NCBI RefSeq assembly: GCF_013112485.1
Contig: NZ_JABFHG010000005.1
Location: 124,001 to 188,000, forward strand
Length of the DNA: 64,000 nt
DNA from: Roseicella sp. DB1501
GTDB lineage: Bacteria > Pseudomonadota > Alphaproteobacteria > Acetobacterales > Acetobacteraceae
Direction of reading: 5' to 3'
Under the pieces are notes generated by a model. That model saw only the letters and a list, made by a program, of their open reading frames with translations. It did not search any database and was not told where the DNA came from. Shown here piece by piece: positions 60,095 through 64,000 of this stretch (its first letter is position 1; each line of letters starts with the position of its first letter). The position numbers and the translations under genes are program-made.

Positions 60095-60586
60095 ATGAGC
60101 GAAGCCACAGGAACCGGTCCCGGCGGGGACGGGCAGCAGGGGCTGGCCGGGGATCCGGCCCGCCGCCGCTGGATGGGGGTGCTGGCGCGGGCCAGCGCGG
60201 CCGAGATCGCGGCGCGGCTGGACGGGCTGCCGCCGCTGCCGGCGCATCGGCGCCTGCGCGCGCCGGAGACCGGCCTCGTCATGCTGCGCGGCCGCCAGGG
60301 CGGCGACGGCCAGCCCTTCAATCTCGGCGAGATGACCGTGACGCGCTGCAGCGTCACCCTGCCCGACGGCGCGACCGGCCATGCCTATGTCGCCGGCCGG
60401 GACCGCCGGCAGGCCGAGCTCGCCGCGGTGCTGGACGCCCTGCTGCAGGACCCGGCCCGGCGCCCCGCCTTGCTCGCGGCGGTGATCGAGCCGCTGGCCG
60501 AGGCCCAGGCGGCGCGCGCGGCGCGGCAGGCGGCGCGGGCGGCGGCAACAAGGGTGCAGTTCTTCACCATGGCGACGATGCGATGA
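60095..60586 (+). CDS. phnG: C-P lyase core subunit PhnG
   Basis: A 163-aa subunit of the PhnG2H2I2J2 core. RRRWMGVLARASAAEIAARL is the family's N-terminal helix; ETGLVMLRGRQGGDGQPFNLGEMTVTRCSVTL and GHAYVAGRDRRQAELAAVLDALLQ are the conserved centre. It acts with PhnH and PhnI to join phosphonate to ATP-ribose, displacing adenine. ATG 60095 has AGGAAGG 7 nt in front. The stop overlaps the phnH start (ATGA at 60583-60586). Confidence 0.95.
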   Translation: MSEATGTGPGGDGQQGLAGDPARRRWMGVLARASAAEIAARLDGLPPLPAHRRLRAPETGLVMLRGRQGGDGQPFNLGEMTVTRCSVTLPDGATGHAYVAGRDRRQAELAAVLDALLQDPARRPALLAAVIEPLAEAQAARAARQAARAAATRVQFFTMATMR

Positions 60587-61173
60587 CCCGGCCGATGCGC
60601 ATGCCCCTCGCCGCCGGCTTCGCCGATCCGGTGCTCGATGCCCAGTGCTGCTTCCGGGCGGCGCTGGAGGCGATGGCGCGGCCGGGCCGCGTCCAGCGGG
60701 TCGCCGCGCCGCCCGAGGCCCCGCCCCCGCTCGGCGGCGCGGCGGCGGCGCTGCTGCTGACCCTTGCCGATGCCGGGACTCCCGTCTGGCTCGATGCCGG
60801 GCCGGCGGCCGAGGCTTGGCTACGCTTCCATGCCGGCTGCCCGATCGCCGCCATGCCGGGCGAGGCGGCCTTCCTGCTGGCGACCGGCGCGCCGCCGCCG
60901 CTTGCCCGGCTCGCCGCCGGCAGCGAGGAGGAGCCGCACCGCTCGGCGACGCTGATCCTGCAGGTCGCCTCGCTGGCCGAGGGCGATGGCTGGCGCCTCA
61001 GCGGCCCGGGCATCGAGCGCGAGCACCGGCTGCGGGTCGAGGGCTCGCCGCCCGGCTTCGCCGCCGAATGGGCCGCCAACCATGCCCGCATCCCGCAGGG
61101 CGTCGATCTCTTCCTCTGCGCCGGCGACCGCCTCGCGGCCCTGCCGCGCAGCACCACCCTCATCCCAGGCTGA
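60583..61173 (+). CDS. phnH: C-P lyase core subunit PhnH
   Basis: A 196-aa subunit. GFADPVLDAQCCFRAALEAMARPGRVQRV is the signature start; ALLLTLADAGTPVWLDA and FHAGCPIAAMPGEAAFLLA follow, and the end is GVDLFLCAGDRLAALPRSTTL. It binds in the PhnGHIJ complex near PhnJ. ATG 60583 overlaps the phnG stop; an upstream in-frame run to 60070 is phnG in another frame. Confidence 0.95.
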   Translation: MTRPMRMPLAAGFADPVLDAQCCFRAALEAMARPGRVQRVAAPPEAPPPLGGAAAALLLTLADAGTPVWLDAGPAAEAWLRFHAGCPIAAMPGEAAFLLATGAPPPLARLAAGSEEEPHRSATLILQVASLAEGDGWRLSGPGIEREHRLRVEGSPPGFAAEWAANHARIPQGVDLFLCAGDRLAALPRSTTLIPG

Positions 61174-61198
61174 GCGCCCGGACCCGGAGGCACGCATC

Positions 61199-62290
61199 AT
61201 GGCCTATGTGGCAGTCAAGGGCGGCGAGCGCGCGATCGAGGCGGCGCATGCCTGGCTCGCCGAGGCGCGGCGCGGCGAGCCCGCGGTGCCGGAACTCGGC
61301 GTCGATCAGGTGGAGGAGCAGCTTGGCCTCGCGGTCGACCGGGTCATGGCGGAGGGCGCCTGCTACGACCGCGGCCTCGCGGCGCTCGCGATCAAGCAGG
61401 CGCGCGGCGACCTGATCGAGGCCGCCTTCCTGCTGCGCGCCTATCGCACCACCCTGCCCCGCTTCGTCGCCGGCGCGCCGCTCGATACCGGGGCGATGCG
61501 CATCCGGCGGCGGATCAGCGCCACCTACAAGGACCTGCCGGGCGGCCAGGTGCTCGGCCCGACCTTCGACTACACCCACCGGCTGCTCGACTTCGCCCTC
61601 GCCGCCGAGGGCGAGGCGCCACCTCCGCCGCCGGAGGCGCCGGCCGAGGCCGAGCGCATGCCGCGCGTCACCGGCATCCTGGCGCAGGAGGGGCTGATGC
61701 AGCCCGAGGCTCGGGGGGAGGCGCCCGCCGAGGCGGAGCCGCCGGACCTGACACGCGAGCCGCTCGCCTTCCCCGCCGCGCGGCCGCTGCGGCTGCAATC
61801 CCTCGCCCGCGGCGACGAGGGCTTCCTGCTCGCCCTCGGCTACTCCACCCAGCGCGGCTACGGCAACGCGCATCCCTTCGTCGGCGAGATCCGCATGGGC
61901 GAGGTGGCGGTGGAGATCACCCCGCCCGAGCTCGGCTTCCCGATCGAGATCGGCGAGGTCACGCTGACGGAGTGCCAGATGGTGAACCAGTTCGCCGGCT
62001 CGAAGACCGAGCCGCCGCAATTCACCCGCGGCTACGGCCTTACCTTCGGCCATGCCGAGCGCAAGGCGATGGCCATGGCGCTGGTCGACCGGGCGCTGCG
62101 GGCGCGGGAGCTCGGCGAGGAGGCCACGGCGCCGGCCGAGAGCGAGGAATTCGTGCTCTATCACTGCGACAATGTCGAGGCGACCGGCTTCGTCGAGCAC
62201 CTGAAGCTGCCGCATTACGTCGACTTCCAGAGCGAGCTCGAGAAGATCCGGCAGCTGCGCGCGACCGCCCTGCGGGAGGCCGCGGAATGA
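61199..62290 (+). CDS. phnI: C-P lyase core subunit PhnI (nucleosidase)
   Basis: A 363-aa subunit. It begins AYVAVKGGERAIEAAHAWL, typical of PhnI; conserved parts are RISATYKDLPGGQVLGPTFDYTHRLLDF, LGYSTQRGYGNAHPFVGEIR and NQFAGSKTEPPQFTRGYGL. PhnI, with G and H, makes alpha-D-ribose 1-phosphonate 5-triphosphate from ATP and the phosphonate. A Pro/Glu-rich loop (APPPPPEAPAEAE, about residue 140) looks inserted relative to E. coli. ATG 61199 follows a GGAGG site; the stop overlaps phnJ (ATGA). Confidence 0.95.
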   Translation: MAYVAVKGGERAIEAAHAWLAEARRGEPAVPELGVDQVEEQLGLAVDRVMAEGACYDRGLAALAIKQARGDLIEAAFLLRAYRTTLPRFVAGAPLDTGAMRIRRRISATYKDLPGGQVLGPTFDYTHRLLDFALAAEGEAPPPPPEAPAEAERMPRVTGILAQEGLMQPEARGEAPAEAEPPDLTREPLAFPAARPLRLQSLARGDEGFLLALGYSTQRGYGNAHPFVGEIRMGEVAVEITPPELGFPIEIGEVTLTECQMVNQFAGSKTEPPQFTRGYGLTFGHAERKAMAMALVDRALRARELGEEATAPAESEEFVLYHCDNVEATGFVEHLKLPHYVDFQSELEKIRQLRATALREAAE

Positions 62291-63138
62291 GCGCCACGAC
62301 GGGCTATAATTTCGGCTATCTCGACGAGGACACCAAGCGGATGATCCGCCGCGCCCTGCTGAAGGCGGTGGCCATCCCCGGTCATCAGGTGCCCTTCGGC
62401 TCGCGCGAGATGCCGCTGCCCTATGGCTGGGGCACCGGCGGCATCCAGGTGACGGCGAGTGTCATCGGCCCCGCCGACCGGCTGAAGGTGATCGACCAGG
62501 GGGCCGACGACACCACCAACGCCGTCTCCATCCGCCGCTTCTTCGCCCGTGTCGCCGGCGTCGAGACGACGGAGCGCACCGCCGAGGCCAGCATCATCCA
62601 GACCCGCCACCGCATCCCCGAGACGCCGCTGCGCGAGGGGCAGATCCTGGTCTACCAGGTGCCGATGCCCGAGCCGCTGTTTCGCCTCGAGCCGCGCGTC
62701 GCCGAGACGAAGCGCATGCATGCGCTCGCCGATTACGGGCTGATGCATGTGAAGCTCTATGAGGACATTGCCCGGCACGGCCATGTGGCGATCAGCTACA
62801 ACTACCCCGTGATGGTTAACGGCCGCTACCTGATGTCGCCCTCGCCTATCCCCGCCTTCGACAATCCGAAGATGCACCGCAATCCGGCCCTGCAATTGTT
62901 CGGCGCCGGGCGGGAGAAGCGGATCTACGCCGTGCCGCCCTATACCGAGGTCCGCAGCCTCGATTTCGAGGACCATCCCTTCGAGCCGGTGCGCGCCAGG
63001 GCCGGCTGCGCGCTCTGCGGCAGCCGCGAGAGCTATCTCGACGAGGTGGTGACGGACGATGCCGGCGGACGGATCTTCGTCTGCTCCGACACGGATTACT
63101 GCCAGAGCCGCCAGGCGCGGCAGGAGGCGGCGGAATGA
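62287..63138 (+). CDS. phnJ: C-P lyase PhnJ (radical SAM)
   Basis: A 283-aa radical-SAM enzyme that cleaves the C-P bond of ribose-1-phosphonate 5-phosphate, releasing the alkane. The cysteine set is C-x2-C-x21-C-x5-C at residues 241, 244, 266 and 272. This equals the E. coli numbering, in which the first three hold the 4Fe-4S cluster and Cys272 is the thiyl-radical residue. N-terminal GYNFGYLDEDTKRMIRRALLKAVAIPGHQVPF and MPLPYGWGTGGIQVTA are highly conserved. Start and stop overlap phnI and phnK by 4 bp each. Confidence 0.97.
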   Translation: MSATTGYNFGYLDEDTKRMIRRALLKAVAIPGHQVPFGSREMPLPYGWGTGGIQVTASVIGPADRLKVIDQGADDTTNAVSIRRFFARVAGVETTERTAEASIIQTRHRIPETPLREGQILVYQVPMPEPLFRLEPRVAETKRMHALADYGLMHVKLYEDIARHGHVAISYNYPVMVNGRYLMSPSPIPAFDNPKMHRNPALQLFGAGREKRIYAVPPYTEVRSLDFEDHPFEPVRARAGCALCGSRESYLDEVVTDDAGGRIFVCSDTDYCQSRQARQEAAE

Positions 63139-63923
63139 GCGCGCCCGGGATGAATGCTCCCCTGCTCGAGGCCAGCGACCTGGCGCTCCGCTACGGCGCC
63201 GTGCCGGCGCTCGACGGCGTCTCGCTCGCCATCTGGCCGGGCGAGGTCGTGGCGATCGTCGGCGAATCCGGCTCCGGCAAGACCACCCTGCTGCGGGTGC
63301 TCTCCGGCCTGCTGCCGCCGGATGCCGGCAGCGTCCTCTACCGCGACCCGGAAGGGACGGCGCAGCGGCTGGAGGCGATGGGCGAGGCGGCGCTGCGCCG
63401 CCTGCACCGCACCGATTGGGGCTTCGTGCACCAGAACCCGCGCGACGGGCTGCGCCTCGGCGTCTCCGCCGGCGGCAATATCGGGGAACGGCTGATGGCG
63501 ACCGGCGCCCGGCATTACGGCTCGATCCGCGAGGCGGCGACCGCCTGGCTGCGGCGCGTCGAGATCGACCCGGCGCGGATCGACGCCCTGCCCCGCACCT
63601 TCTCGGGTGGCATGCAGCAGCGGCTGCAGATCGCCCGCACCCTGGTGACGCATCCCCGCCTCGTCTTCATGGACGAGCCGACCGGCGGGCTCGACGTCTC
63701 GGTGCAGGCGCGGCTGCTCGACCTGATCCGCGCCCTGGTCGCCGATCTCGGCCTCGCCGTGCTGCTGGTGACGCATGACATCGCCGCGGCGCGGCTGCTG
63801 GCGCACCGCATCCTGGTGATGCGGCACGGCAGGGTGGTGGAAGAGGGGCTGACCGACCGGGTGCTGGACGACCCGCAGCACGCCTACACCCAGCTCCTCG
63901 TCGCCTCGGTGCTCGCGGCATGA
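63135..63923 (+). CDS. phnK: C-P lyase ABC-type ATPase PhnK
   Basis: A 262-aa ABC ATPase. Walker A GESGSGKTT (residues ~43-51), Q-loop FVHQNPRDGLRLGVSAGGNIGERL (typical PhnK), signature FSGGMQQRLQIART, Walker B LVFMDEPTGGLD, and a switch His in LLVTHDI. PhnK binds the PhnGHIJ core at PhnJ; it is not a transporter subunit. The stop overlaps the phnL start (ATGA at 63920-63923). Confidence 0.96.
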   Translation: MSAPGMNAPLLEASDLALRYGAVPALDGVSLAIWPGEVVAIVGESGSGKTTLLRVLSGLLPPDAGSVLYRDPEGTAQRLEAMGEAALRRLHRTDWGFVHQNPRDGLRLGVSAGGNIGERLMATGARHYGSIREAATAWLRRVEIDPARIDALPRTFSGGMQQRLQIARTLVTHPRLVFMDEPTGGLDVSVQARLLDLIRALVADLGLAVLLVTHDIAAARLLAHRILVMRHGRVVEEGLTDRVLDDPQHAYTQLLVASVLAA

Positions 63924-64000
63924 GCTGGGCGCTCCGCACCGAGGGCCTCGGCAAGGCCTTCACCCTGCATCTCCAGGGCGGCACCCATATCCCGGTGCTG
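63920..64000 (+). CDS. phnL: C-P lyase ABC-type ATPase PhnL, N-terminal part (3' end outside window)
   Basis: The last 81 bases encode 27 residues, with GLGKAFTLHLQGGTHIPVL matching the PhnL start, in which the A-loop region LSKTFTLH precedes the beta hairpin. Walker motifs lie beyond the window. Coupled to phnK by ATGA. Confidence 0.85.
   Translation, partial: MSWALRTEGLGKAFTLHLQGGTHIPVL

Noticed and set aside
60070-61173. Single 367-codon frame seeming to fuse phnG and phnH
   Set aside because: The upstream part is phnG read in another frame; PhnH starts at ATG 60583 overlapping the phnG stop.

Overview
The window is about 64 kb of very GC-rich DNA (third codon positions are almost all G or C, so long shadow ORFs run opposite nearly every real gene). 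Gene content points to an alphaproteobacterium of the Acetobacteraceae/Roseomonas type: a pcm-tolC-popZ-valS block, a Bug/TctC solute-binding protein, an ECF sigma factor linked to a periplasmic heavy-metal-sensor protein, and CaiB-type CoA transferase/HMG-CoA-lyase gene pairs. The assignment is an inference from family content, not from a marker gene.

Layout. 1-2.9 kb: the end of an SDR gene, a ModA-like binding protein, and a convergent succinate-semialdehyde-type dehydrogenase. 3.0-8.0 kb: two GT4 glycosyltransferases with an unknown protein between them, overlapping by ATGA, divergent from a large unknown beta/coil/beta protein. 8.1-15.3 kb: acyl-CoA and hydroxy-acid metabolism (HSD10-like SDR, MFS carrier, GNAT, CoA transferase, HMG-CoA-lyase-like protein, crotonase-fold protein, L-2-hydroxyglutarate-oxidase-like protein). 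15.4-23.4 kb: a stand-alone HIRAN-like protein, a 46-aa membrane protein, then an exopolysaccharide operon (phosphoglycosyl transferase, Wzx-type flippase, two GT4, two GT2, YdcF). 23.5-37.2 kb: a tightly packed unit running from an ECF sigma factor through a probable anti-sigma and a periplasmic metal-sensor-type protein into a tripartite efflux system with three consecutive RND permeases. 37.3-46.7 kb: a hypothetical protein, YidB family, hybrid histidine kinase, dgt, an ErpA/IscA-type carrier, xth, a 210-bp non-coding repeat element, a 59-aa lipoprotein, ilvD and a secreted protein. 46.8-54.2 kb: Bug protein, valS, popZ-like, tolC-type, pcm, tRNA-Cys and tRNA-Asn. 54.3-58.1 kb: a polytopic membrane protein and a molybdopterin oxidoreductase. 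58.1-64 kb: a carbon-phosphorus lyase locus, phnF-phnM on the minus strand and phnGHIJKL on the plus strand, with a palindromic operator candidate between them.

How parts work together. The phn genes supply C-P bond cleavage (PhnGHIJ core, PhnK/L ATPases), a GntR-type regulator, and the PhnM hydrolase that makes the ribose-1-phosphonate 5-phosphate substrate for PhnJ. phnM, however, carries one in-frame amber codon with both flanks intact. The RND unit looks like a self-contained stress-responsive export system. The most notable items are the amber codon in phnM, the ECF-linked three-permease operon with near-identical DNA blocks shared by permeases 2 and 3 and a probable CTG start, two small genes (46 and 59 aa) read directly from the DNA, the CTAGAG-bounded 210-bp element, and the uncharacterised glycosyltransferase module at 3-8 kb.
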